Source: Thermoplasmata archaeon
GTDB lineage: Archaea > Thermoplasmatota > SW-10-69-26
Direction: 5' to 3'
Length of the DNA stretch: 11,826 bases
Assembly: GCA_003561665.1 (NCBI GenBank)
Contig: PWVY01000260.1
Span: 1 to 11,826, forward strand
This document shows positions 5,985 through 11,826 of this stretch, in pieces. Numbering within the stretch: the first letter of the stretch is position 1; each line of letters starts with the position of its first letter. Under the pieces are notes generated by a model that had not been told where the DNA came from, did no database searches, and was given only the letters and a program-made list of their open reading frames with translations. The translations under genes were made by a program, and so were the position numbers.

Positions 5985-6010
5985 CCCCTAAGGTACATGG
6001 CCTCTGAAGC

Positions 6011-7051
6011 ATGCCCGCAACCGAGGCCCCCCCCAACGACGCGGCAGCCTCCCCATCATCCTCCACAACGGTCCTCCTCCTCACCCTCACCCTCCTCCTT
6101 GGCCTCCTCCTCATCCTCTCCCCACCCTCCACAGCCCTCCAAGAAATCAGCTTCGAAATCGACTGCCCCAGCCAAGCCGAAACGGTTCAACCCCTCGGAA
6201 ACCCCGTTCACTGGGATTGCACGGCCCGCTTTGACTACCTCAGCGCCGGAACCGGCCTCACCGACCCAACCCAACCCGGCATCATCGCCCTAGAACCCCT
6301 CGACCCCGAACCCTGGATGCGCACCACCATCTCCCCCAGCCAAGTCATCTCCATGGGCCCCGACGGCGGGGAAGAACGCGTCGAGAAACCGGTCACCGTC
6401 ACCGTCAGCCTCACCGCAGACGCCCCCGCATTCAAAACCACGAACCTCTGGATCGAACCCTCCGTCGTCCAACACCCCCGAGAAGAAGGCGAACTCTCCA
6501 CCTTCACCAACCTCATCGGCACCGACATCACCCTCATGCCAGGCTTCGTGAGCATCTTCGACGTGCGCGTGCACGCCGAACGCGACCAAGCCCAACCCCA
6601 ACAACCCCTCCTCTACACCATCCAAATCGACAACTACAGCAACGGACCCACCAAGTTCGACTTCAACATCCCCGAAACCGACAATGAACACGGTTTCATG
6701 CCCCTCACCCCCCAACCCATCTTCGTCCCTGGCGCGACCCCCGACGACCCCTACGCAGAGGAAATGAACACCACCGCGCAACCCTCCAACAACACCCGAA
6801 CACCCACGACGACGATGATCCCCTTCGAAGTTTACACGCCCTACAGGAACGGGTACGTGGACGAGCGCGTCCCCATCGACCTTGAAATCATCAGCAGCTT
6901 CGCACCGGACCCATCCATCCCCGGAGAGCGAGCACTCGTCACCCTTCACGGTCAAGCCAAAGGCGTCTACGTTCCTGGCCCCGCGCTGCCCTTGCTCGTG
7001 CTCGCAGGGGTCGGCGCTGTGCTCATCGCACCCGGAAGACGCGGGGCCTAA
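6011..7051 (+). CDS. Exported membrane-anchored protein of unknown function
   Basis: I do not recognise a family. The 346 residues have a short polar start (1-19), a hydrophobic stretch 20-42 (VLLLTLTLLLGLLLILSPPS) that looks like a signal peptide or anchor, a large outward-facing part (44-320) and a second membrane segment 321-340 (VPGPALPLLVLAGVGAVLIA), with a short PGRRGA tail inside. The outer part is rich in β-type sequence with Pro/Thr loops; residues 198-220 (LLYTIQIDNYSNGPTKFDFN) resemble the strand pattern of CARDB/NEW3-like sandwiches, a weak hint only. Two cysteines (52, 70) could form a disulfide, and several N-x-S/T sites (e.g. 208, 253, 260) suit glycosylation. The C-terminal Pro-Gly plus membrane span plus Arg pattern recalls archaeal sorting tails, but no named signal fits exactly. 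Codons end mostly in C, and the coding strand is strikingly C-rich and G-poor. It converges with dnaG at a 15-base gap. Confidence 0.8.
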   Translation: MPATEAPPNDAAASPSSSTTVLLLTLTLLLGLLLILSPPSTALQEISFEIDCPSQAETVQPLGNPVHWDCTARFDYLSAGTGLTDPTQPGIIALEPLDPEPWMRTTISPSQVISMGPDGGEERVEKPVTVTVSLTADAPAFKTTNLWIEPSVVQHPREEGELSTFTNLIGTDITLMPGFVSIFDVRVHAERDQAQPQQPLLYTIQIDNYSNGPTKFDFNIPETDNEHGFMPLTPQPIFVPGATPDDPYAEEMNTTAQPSNNTRTPTTTMIPFEVYTPYRNGYVDERVPIDLEIISSFAPDPSIPGERALVTLHGQAKGVYVPGPALPLLVLAGVGAVLIAPGRRGA

Positions 7052-7066
7052 ACCAGCGAAGACGCG

Positions 7067-8383
7067 TCAGAGTTCGTCGAGGGTGTACACGTCGACGTTC
7101 TGGGGCTCTTTGGTCACGTTCCCGCGTTTCATCCCGACGACGGTGCGCACGTTCTTCTTGTCAGCGATATCCAGCAATCGCTGCGTGATGACGCCGTCGA
7201 ACACGACCGCGTGCACGCCATCGCCCTTGTTCCGGAGCGTGTCCGCCATGTCACGAACCGCGATGGGACCTTCTTTCACGTTCCCGTCCTTATCCATGAG
7301 GACCCCCTCAAGGTCGCCCTGGAGGCTCTTTAGTTTGCCTTCGTAAGCATCCAGGGGCCCTGGATCCGTACGGGGCTCCGTGTCAGCCTCCATCTTGGGA
7401 GGCTCCTGCTCGATGGGCTCAGGCTCCTCGTCTTCGATCTCCTCGATCTCGGCATGCTCCGGCTCGGGTTCCGGTTCAGGCTCAGGTTCAGGTTCAGGTT
7501 CAGGTTCCGGCTCGGGTTTCGTTTCGGGTTCCGGTTGTTTGCCCAACTCCTGGATGCCGTGTTCCTCGATGAACTGTTGAGACGGGAGCTTGTTCCGCAG
7601 CGACTTCATGATCTGCTTTTGCGTCAGCTCCTCGACCTCGCACGCATCCGGGGCCCGAACAACGAAATCGATGTCCGCCGTCTGCAAGAGCTCTTTGAGC
7701 AACAGCTCGCCACCGCGGTCCCCGTCAACGAACGCCGTCACGACCTTCTCATTCGCTAACTGGTTGATGGTGGACGGGATGCTGGTGCCCTCGGTCGCGA
7801 TCGCGTTCTTGATGCCGTTCTGAAGGAGGTTCGCTACGTCGCTTCGGCCTTCCACGACGATGATCGCATCGGACGATGAAACGTTGGGGCCCGCGGGGAG
7901 GCGCTCGCTACCGTACGTGACGAGCTCTTCGATGCGGACAGCCTCCATCACTTCGTCCACGAGGTCGCTGGATCCGCCTTTGCCTTCCTCGCCCATCGTT
8001 TGCAAAAGCTCCTTGGCACGGTCGGCGACCTTCGTGCGTTTGGATTCTCGAACATCGTCGATCGTGTTGATCTCGACGTTCGCCTGGCACGGGCCGATCC
8101 GGTCGATGCTCTCCAGGGCTGCGGCGAGGATGGCCGTTTCGGCCTTGTCCAGGCTCGAAGGGAGCGTGATGTTCCCCTCGGTCTGGCCTTTCTTGGATGA
8201 CACGTTAACTTCGATGCGTCCGATACGACCGCTCTTCTGAAGGTCACGGAGGTCGAGTTCGTCACCGAGCAATCCTTCGGTCTGGCCGAAGATGGCTCCG
8301 ATGACATCCGGTTTCTCGACGACGCCGTTTGCGGTCATCTCCGCTCGGATAAGGTACTTGGTGGTGGTCGGGTCGAGGTCCAT
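7067..8383 (-). CDS. dnaG: Archaeal DnaG (Toprim primase-like protein)
   Basis: The archaeal DnaG homologue; in studied archaea it makes short primers and is also a stable part of the RNA-degrading exosome. The 438 residues begin with the archaeal N-terminal domain (MDLDPTTTKYLIRAEMTANG, VIGAIFGQTEGLLG 27-40). The Toprim core follows: Glu178 in VVEGRSDV and Asp220/Asp222 in AFVDGDRGG, all metal-binding residues intact. Residues 284-309 are a Pro-Glu repeat within an acidic linker (about 283-345), then a C-terminal domain ending in NVDVYTLDEL. I start at ATG 8381-8383 rather than the in-frame ATG 8428: the family begins at MDLDP, and AAGGAG at 8392-8397 sits eight bases upstream. The nearest upstream gene is 252 bases away, so it probably has its own promoter, though I see no clear TATA. 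It converges with the exported-protein gene. Confidence 0.95.
   Translation of the reverse strand: MDLDPTTTKYLIRAEMTANGVVEKPDVIGAIFGQTEGLLGDELDLRDLQKSGRIGRIEVNVSSKKGQTEGNITLPSSLDKAETAILAAALESIDRIGPCQANVEINTIDDVRESKRTKVADRAKELLQTMGEEGKGGSSDLVDEVMEAVRIEELVTYGSERLPAGPNVSSSDAIIVVEGRSDVANLLQNGIKNAIATEGTSIPSTINQLANEKVVTAFVDGDRGGELLLKELLQTADIDFVVRAPDACEVEELTQKQIMKSLRNKLPSQQFIEEHGIQELGKQPEPETKPEPEPEPEPEPEPEPEPEPEHAEIEEIEDEEPEPIEQEPPKMEADTEPRTDPGPLDAYEGKLKSLQGDLEGVLMDKDGNVKEGPIAVRDMADTLRNKGDGVHAVVFDGVITQRLLDIADKKNVRTVVGMKRGNVTKEPQNVDVYTLDEL
7457..7534 (-). repeat. Pro-Glu codon repeat inside dnaG
   Basis: On the + strand this reads as a run of GGTTCA/GGTTCC/GGCTCG hexamers, giving alternating Pro-Glu (12 pairs in a row, residues 286-309). 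It joins the Toprim half to the C-terminal domain. Such a stiff acidic linker is likely to vary in length between strains by slippage. Confidence 0.85.
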
Positions 8384-8635
8384 GGGAGTAGCTCCTTGAT
8401 GCTTCGCACACAGGAGTCGGGACCCCAAGCAGGGGAGAGGGGCGCGCAGCGCGGAAAGCGACCGTTCGGATGAATCCGGGCGGTCGAATCAACGAATCAA
8501 GCGAGTGAGTGTGATCACGAGGGGGTCGAACGTGAAGCCGGGCGCCCGCTCCGTTCCCAGAACGGGGCCCGCCCCTATGTACGCATCGAACACATGGGCA
8601 AGGTGTTCAAAAGGTTAGCGGTGAAGGGAAGGGGG
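8384..8635. other. 252-base intergenic region upstream of dnaG
   Basis: No gene is seen. It holds a perfect tandem pair of CGAATCAA (8485-8500), an imperfect hairpin GCTCCGTT-CCCAG-AACGGGGC (8548-8568, one G-T pair), and further TCGAA words at 8526 and 8586. The hairpin lies about 70 bases past the UPF0292 stop on the - strand; without a U run it is not a convincing terminator. No clear TATA element for dnaG was found. Confidence 0.45.
8485..8500. repeat. Tandem pair of CGAATCAA upstream of dnaG
   Basis: Two perfect, adjacent 8-base copies lie about 100 bases before the dnaG start. They could be a regulator site or a chance duplication; nothing in the sequence decides. Confidence 0.4.
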
Positions 8636-9037
8636 TCAAACGACGCCGACGCGGCGGCGAAGCCGCTCAATCACGTTCGGGATATCCTCCACGGCCCGTG
8701 TTTCTTTCGTAGCTAACCGTGCGAACTGGCGGCGGAACGAAACGTCGCAATCGACGGCGTGCGTTTCGAGGACTTCCTTGACGCGGTGATGGATGGATCC
8801 TCCCGTCCTGTCCCAGTCTAACAAAAGGATGACGGCTTCGTTGTCCTCAGCGATGCGGTCCGCTGTTTGGATCAACGGTTCGCCGTCGTGCACCAGGAGG
8901 ATCCTACCGGTACAGCCCAACCGCTGCAAAGCGTCGCGGTCGCGAGAGCCTTCCACGAGGATGGGGGTGGTCGCGTTCTCGCGACGCAGGCGCGCGACCA
9001 CGTCCTCCATTTGCTCGAGCCTGTCTTGAATCCTCAT
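8636..9037 (-). CDS. UPF0292 Toprim-domain protein
   Basis: A 133-residue, single-domain Toprim protein of the archaeal UPF0292 type; its biochemical role is not established. The Toprim metal residues are present: Glu29 in ILVEGSRDRDAL (26-37) and Asp74/Asp76 in LLLDWDRTGG (71-80), followed by FRRQFARL and DIPNVIERLRRR at the end, as in the family. I start at ATG 9035-9037, which overlaps the stop of the DUF167 gene by one base (TGATG), indicating translational coupling; a TTG at 9040 would add one residue. Its active-site pattern (E...DxD) is the same as in DnaG, the next gene downstream on the same strand, 252 bases away. The protein could act on nucleic acid phosphodiesters, by analogy with the fold. 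Confidence 0.88.
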   Translation of the reverse strand: MRIQDRLEQMEDVVARLRRENATTPILVEGSRDRDALQRLGCTGRILLVHDGEPLIQTADRIAEDNEAVILLLDWDRTGGSIHHRVKEVLETHAVDCDVSFRRQFARLATKETRAVEDIPNVIERLRRRVGVV

Positions 9038-9345
9038 CAAGGTAGCACCGCTTTCAGTTGGGAACGCGCGTTCGCTTCCGGGATCCCTCGGAGGCGGATC
9101 GTTTTCCTGCGGGACGTGTGCCCGGTTTTGATCTCAACGTCGGTAGGGGGGATGTTGAAGTGTTCTGCAACGAGCCCCAACAGCGTCCTGTTGGCTTCTC
9201 CGCCCTTGGGAGGATCCTTCACGCGAGCTTCGATGCATTCGCGCCAGGGGTTGTACCCGGAGGGGAATGCATCCTCGCTGGATCCGGGGGATACCTCGAT
9301 CCGTAAGAGCGTACCCCCGTCCGTGGAGGCGACGGCGCTCTGCAC
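9037..9345 (-). CDS. DUF167 (YggU/UPF0235) family protein
   Basis: A 102-residue member of the widespread DUF167 family; function unknown. The family pattern is clear: LLRIEVSPGSSEDAF (13-27), IEARVKDPPKGGEANRTLLGLVAEHF (38-63, with the DPPKGGEAN core at 44-52) and VEIKTGHTSRRKTIRLRG (70-87). The start is GTG at 9343-9345; no better start is in frame and the N-terminus fits the usual length. It follows the MscS gene after 66 bases and overlaps the UPF0292 gene by one base, so MscS, DUF167 and UPF0292 may form one transcript, the last two translationally coupled. Confidence 0.88.
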   Translation of the reverse strand: MQSAVASTDGGTLLRIEVSPGSSEDAFPSGYNPWRECIEARVKDPPKGGEANRTLLGLVAEHFNIPPTDVEIKTGHTSRRKTIRLRGIPEANARSQLKAVLP

Positions 9346-9411
9346 GATGCCACGTGTGCTTCCGCTCGTACAAGAGGCTATCGCTACGCGCTGAAACGAG
9401 GAAGGTGCATG

Positions 9412-10968
9412 TTAGGGTTCTGTTTCCGAGTCTTCGAAGGTCTCGATGAGGTCGTCGCCAACCTCGATCCCTTCGGGAGGCTCTTCTGACGATGCCTGGC
9501 CATCCTCGCTTCGCACGTGAAGCACGCGCTGAGGGAAGGGGATTGTGATGCCTTCTTCTTCGAAGACCTCGTGGATGCGCGTGATGATCTTGGTCCGCAC
9601 CGGGTTCCGTTGGCGTTCGTTCGGGATGTAGACGCGTACCTCAAGATCGATGGAGCTGTCGCCGAACCGTTGCACGAACACGCTGGGCTTGTTCGTGCGT
9701 CCTTTGATGACCTCGTCGATGTCCATCAGGGTGTTGTAGAGAAGGTGGGCGACCTTCTCCAGGTCGGTTCCGTACGCTACGCCCACGGGGATCGTGACGC
9801 GGTAGATGGAATCGGGGTAGCTCATGTTCACGATGAGTTTCGAGGCGAGTTCGTTGTTGGGAGCGATGATTTGTTCGTGGTTCTGGAAATGGTACAAGCG
9901 CGTTGAACGGAGGCCGATGCGGTCCACGCGGCAGATCTCACCGGATTCAAGCTCGATCACGTTTCCTTCACGGAAGGGTTGGTCGAGCAGGATGTGGATC
10001 CCGCTGAAGAAGTTGGAGAGGGTATCTTGCGCCGCCATCGAGATGACGAGGCCGGCGACGAGGCCCCCACCCACGAGGAAGGAGACCTCCACGTCGAAGG
10101 CTTGGAGGATGAAGAAACCTGCCAGCGTGAAAACGGCGGCCGCGCTAAGCTTCTCAAGAACGGGCACGAGAACCCCATCCGACTGCGCGCTCGTTCCGGA
10201 CCGTTCCCCATAGTACACGAGGCCTGCGCTTAGAACGCGGTACGCGGCAAGGCTGATGACGATCACGCTGAGCGCATCCAGGAGGATGCCCGTTGCTTCG
10301 ACAAGGGCCGTTTGGGGGATCAGCCGCCAGGACGCGTTCAACCCGAGAATAAGGGGAAGCGCCGCGATGGGGGCACGAAGCTTCTTCGCCATCTCCGTGT
10401 GGGCATCTTCGGATGCAAGAGGCGTAAGCCGCTTGGTGGCTTGACGGGTGACCGCGGCGAAGAGGAACGAAAGGACGACCCACGTGAGGATCTCAAGCGC
10501 GAAGATTCCGGCGCGCGTATCGTACGGTTCAGGTAAGGGGTTCTCGACGAGGTCGAGGTACAAGACCGGGCGTTCGAGGCTAAGTTCGAGGTGAACGGTC
10601 CTTTCAAGGGTTTCCCCGGTTTCCCTGTCGATGAATTGGAAGTTGACGCGAAGGTCGCCTTCGCGGAAGGGGGAATCACGAGGCGGCGTGACGTTCACCG
10701 TCACCGATTGCTCTTCGTGGGCGTCCACGTTGAAGCGGTTGGGTGAAAGCTCGGTCTCGTCAGAGAGGTTCCCGGTCGCAGTGGCTTGAGCGACGTAGGA
10801 TCGGTCCGTTGGGTTCGTGATGATGATCGTCGTGGACGTGGTTTCGCCTCGATTGAGGTCAAGGGTTCGTTCTTCCACATCGATGAAGACTTGACCCGCG
10901 GCTATGGGAGCCATCAGGAGGAGGGCAAGGGCCAGCGTCACCGTCCAGGGGCTCGGGCGTAGCTTCAC
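9412..10968 (-). CDS. MscS-type mechanosensitive channel with an N-terminal exported β-domain
   Basis: A small-conductance mechanosensitive channel that releases solutes on osmotic down-shock. Residues here are counted from the TTG at 10986 (524 residues); I prefer GTG 10966-10968 (residue 7, giving 518), which leads into a clean signal peptide KLRPSPWTVTLALALLLMAPIAAG. Residues 32-140 form an outward β-sandwich (LDLNRGETTSTTIIITNPTD, SVTVNVTPP) like NEW3/CARDB-type domains. Membrane segments lie about 160-180, 203-222, 232-258 and 283-297, and the pore helix at 302-322 (VGGGLVAGLVISMAAQ) is followed by DTLSNFFSGIHILLDQPFREG, the MscS signature. The cytoplasmic β and α/β domains run to about 493, then an acidic tail. 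It ends in TAA, 66 bases before the DUF167 start. Neither start has a good ribosome site. Confidence 0.93.
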   Translation of the reverse strand: MKLRPSPWTVTLALALLLMAPIAAGQVFIDVEERTLDLNRGETTSTTIIITNPTDRSYVAQATATGNLSDETELSPNRFNVDAHEEQSVTVNVTPPRDSPFREGDLRVNFQFIDRETGETLERTVHLELSLERPVLYLDLVENPLPEPYDTRAGIFALEILTWVVLSFLFAAVTRQATKRLTPLASEDAHTEMAKKLRAPIAALPLILGLNASWRLIPQTALVEATGILLDALSVIVISLAAYRVLSAGLVYYGERSGTSAQSDGVLVPVLEKLSAAAVFTLAGFFILQAFDVEVSFLVGGGLVAGLVISMAAQDTLSNFFSGIHILLDQPFREGNVIELESGEICRVDRIGLRSTRLYHFQNHEQIIAPNNELASKLIVNMSYPDSIYRVTIPVGVAYGTDLEKVAHLLYNTLMDIDEVIKGRTNKPSVFVQRFGDSSIDLEVRVYIPNERQRNPVRTKIITRIHEVFEEEGITIPFPQRVLHVRSEDGQASSEEPPEGIEVGDDLIETFEDSETEP

Positions 10969-11013
10969 CGGGGGGTGCCAGTCCAATCGAGAGGAAAAGC
11001 GTTCCCCATCCGT

Positions 11014-11042
11014 TCCTGGCCCTGAGCCCCGGGGAGCCAGGA
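11014..11042. repeat. Inverted repeat between the divergent mscS-like and thioredoxin-like genes
   Basis: TCCTGGC (11014-11020) and GCCAGGA (11036-11042) are perfect inverted arms around a 15-base centre holding CCCCGGGG (11027-11034). It lies in the roughly 100-base divergent gap, 28 bases from the thioredoxin-gene GTG and about 28-46 from the two candidate mscS starts. It could bind a dimeric regulator of one or both genes, or form a stem in the leader RNA. Confidence 0.42.
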
Positions 11043-11070
11043 GGAAGCGAAAGGCTTAGGGTGCAAGCGT

Positions 11071-11592
11071 GTGAGGCTGTTTGTGATGCGCCCGATCCAC
11101 GTGGCCGTCGCGGTTGCGTTGCTCGCCGTGCCCTTGACCGGGTGCCTTGGTTCCGATCCTGGTGCCCCGCTGAGTGGAGAGAGCGTGTCGTGGTCGTTCG
11201 TTGACACGGACGGCGTGGAGCATTCGAACGATACGGCGGCGGGTTCGCCGACGGTCGTGTTCTTCATGGCGACATGGTGCGCCTCCTGCCAGGAGAAAAC
11301 GGAGGATATGCGCGCCGTTCATGAAGCGTACGAGCCCCATGGCGTGGACGTGTTCTCCGTGACGGTTGATCCCAACGAGGACGTGGAGGATTTGGAGGCA
11401 TGGAAGCAAACGTACCAACAGCCCTGGCCGCACGGTACGGACCCTGAGCTTGCCATGGCGCAAACCTTCGGGGTGCAGCAGACGAGCAACGTGGTCGTGT
11501 TGGATGGGGACAACCAACTGGTGACGCATTGGGGGTTTGGTCAAGCCAACGAGGCAGCCATGACGAGCATCCTCGATGACCTGCTGGGCTAG
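11071..11592 (+). CDS. Thioredoxin-like (TlpA/ResA-type) lipoprotein
   Basis: An extracytoplasmic thiol-disulfide protein. Residues 1-24 are a lipoprotein signal with lipobox LTGC, the Cys at 25 being the probable lipid anchor. The thioredoxin fold follows: VVFFMATWCASCQEKTEDM (62-80) carries the CxxC at 70-73, then FSVTVDPNEDVEDLEAW (95-111, an AhpC/TlpA-like insert) and TFGVQQTSNVVVLDGDNQLV (132-151). The cis-Pro expected before the last strands (usually TPT) is Ser139 here. It could reduce or form disulfides in exported proteins; the cysteine-rich protease in this window is a possible but unproven client. AGGG(TG) seven bases before GTG 11071 supports that start; ATG 11086 (168 residues) is also possible. 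It stops in TAG, the only recognised gene here to do so. Confidence 0.9.
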   Translation: MRLFVMRPIHVAVAVALLAVPLTGCLGSDPGAPLSGESVSWSFVDTDGVEHSNDTAAGSPTVVFFMATWCASCQEKTEDMRAVHEAYEPHGVDVFSVTVDPNEDVEDLEAWKQTYQQPWPHGTDPELAMAQTFGVQQTSNVVVLDGDNQLVTHWGFGQANEAAMTSILDDLLG

Positions 11593-11600
11593 TCACGGCT

Positions 11601-11645
11601 CGAAAGGTATTTGCGGAAGGCATCCTTCGGCAGCATCGCCGATGC
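11601..11645 (+). promoter_or_regulatory. Possible tRNA-Phe promoter and leader
   Basis: CGAAAGGTATTTGC (11601-11614) resembles a BRE (CGAAA) followed by a weak TATA-like GGTATTTG about 37 bases before the tRNA. Two small perfect hairpins follow: GAAGG-CAT-CCTTC (11616-11628) and GCATC-GCC-GATGC (11633-11645), the second touching the first base of the tRNA. Confidence 0.38.
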
Positions 11646-11718
11646 GGGACGGTAGTTCAGTTGGGAGAACGGCCGACTGAAGATCGGCAGGTCGCCGGTT
11701 CGAGTCCGGCCCGTCCCA
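11646..11718 (+). tRNA. tRNA-Phe (anticodon GAA)
   Basis: A full cloverleaf folds by hand: acceptor GGGACGG (11646-11652) with CCGTCCC (11711-11717), discriminator A (11718); D stem GTTC/GAAC (11655-11658/11667-11670); anticodon stem GCCGA/TCGGC (11672-11676/11684-11688) around loop CTGAAGA with GAA at 11679-11681; variable loop AGGTC; T stem GCCGG/CCGGC (11694-11698/11706-11710) around TTCGAGT. All stems are perfectly paired. No intron and no encoded CCA, as is common in archaea. Confidence 0.97.
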
Positions 11719-11826
11719 CTTACGACCTACAGCTTCCTGAGCTTCGGATATCCCCTAGTCTGGTTCTCGTTCATGCACAAATTAATCACTCGTCGCTGCC
11801 CAAGTCCGGAACGTCTATTAACCCAA
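11719..11826. other. Right end, no feature seen
   Basis: The 108 bases after the tRNA hold no recognisable gene and no clear T-rich terminator. A short AT-rich patch near 11775-11785 could belong to a promoter of a gene beyond the window. Confidence 0.4.

Noticed and set aside
6290..6955. 221-residue open frame on - opposite the exported protein
   Set aside because: Gly/Val/Asp-rich shadow caused by C-ending codons of the + gene, which has signal and anchor segments.
7457..7534. Hexamer run as a CRISPR-like or intergenic satellite repeat
   Set aside because: It is in frame within dnaG and encodes a Pro-Glu linker; there are no spacers.
8384..8428. In-frame ATG at 8428 as start of dnaG
   Set aside because: It adds 15 residues not typical of archaeal DnaG, and the strong AAGGAG ribosome site serves the ATG at 8383.
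8548..8568. Hairpin as a terminator after the UPF0292 gene
   Set aside because: No T run follows it and archaeal termination depends mainly on U-rich tracts; it is kept only as an inverted repeat.
1..11826. Transposase, integrase, toxin-antitoxin or defence genes
   Set aside because: No such protein motif or terminal inverted repeat was seen; the recognised genes are housekeeping or surface types.

Overview
The window looks like a chromosomal piece of a GC-rich euryarchaeon, probably related to Thermoplasmatota; this placement rests on gene content alone. The archaeal markers are an archaeal-type DnaG with a Toprim core, UPF0146, UPF0058, UPF0292 and UPF0201 family proteins, a RimI/Naa10-type acetyltransferase with the archaeal EDAYVM ending, a tRNA-Phe without encoded CCA, and TATA-like promoters. 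Exported proteins with C-terminal membrane anchors are prominent. Stops of the 13 recognised frames are 9 TGA, 3 TAA and 1 TAG.

Layout, left to right. 1-~600 is AT-rich (about 37% GC by hand count over 121-480) and holds a UPF0201-type gene and the start of a small Thr/Pro-rich exported protein, both on +. 600-1066 turns GC-rich, with coding-like but broken frames. Citrate synthase follows on - (1067-2188). Next on - is a two-gene unit: a UPF0146 gene (4530-4973), then a secreted S8 (subtilisin-like) protease with PKD/Ig-like repeats and a C-terminal membrane anchor (2287-4491). That protease frame is interrupted by one in-frame TAG at 3064-3066.

From 5003 a GNAT acetyltransferase runs on +, divergent from UPF0146 and convergent with a UPF0058 gene on - (5514-5795). 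An exported, doubly hydrophobic protein of unknown function (6011-7051, +) converges with dnaG (7067-8383, -). Upstream of dnaG, on the same strand, lie a Toprim UPF0292 gene, a DUF167 gene overlapping it by one base, and an MscS-type channel (to about 10968). A thioredoxin-like lipoprotein (+) is divergent from MscS, and tRNA-Phe(GAA) follows it.

Themes: central metabolism (citrate synthase), RNA/DNA information processing (DnaG, UPF0292, UPF0201, tRNA-Phe, N-terminal acetylation) and the cell surface (protease, exported protein, MscS, thioredoxin lipoprotein). I found no CRISPR array, transposase, integrase or recognisable defence system. The strongest anomaly is the amber codon inside the protease gene, where the frame stays open and continues the same PKD domain for 258 further residues. 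Next is the sharp base-composition break near 600.
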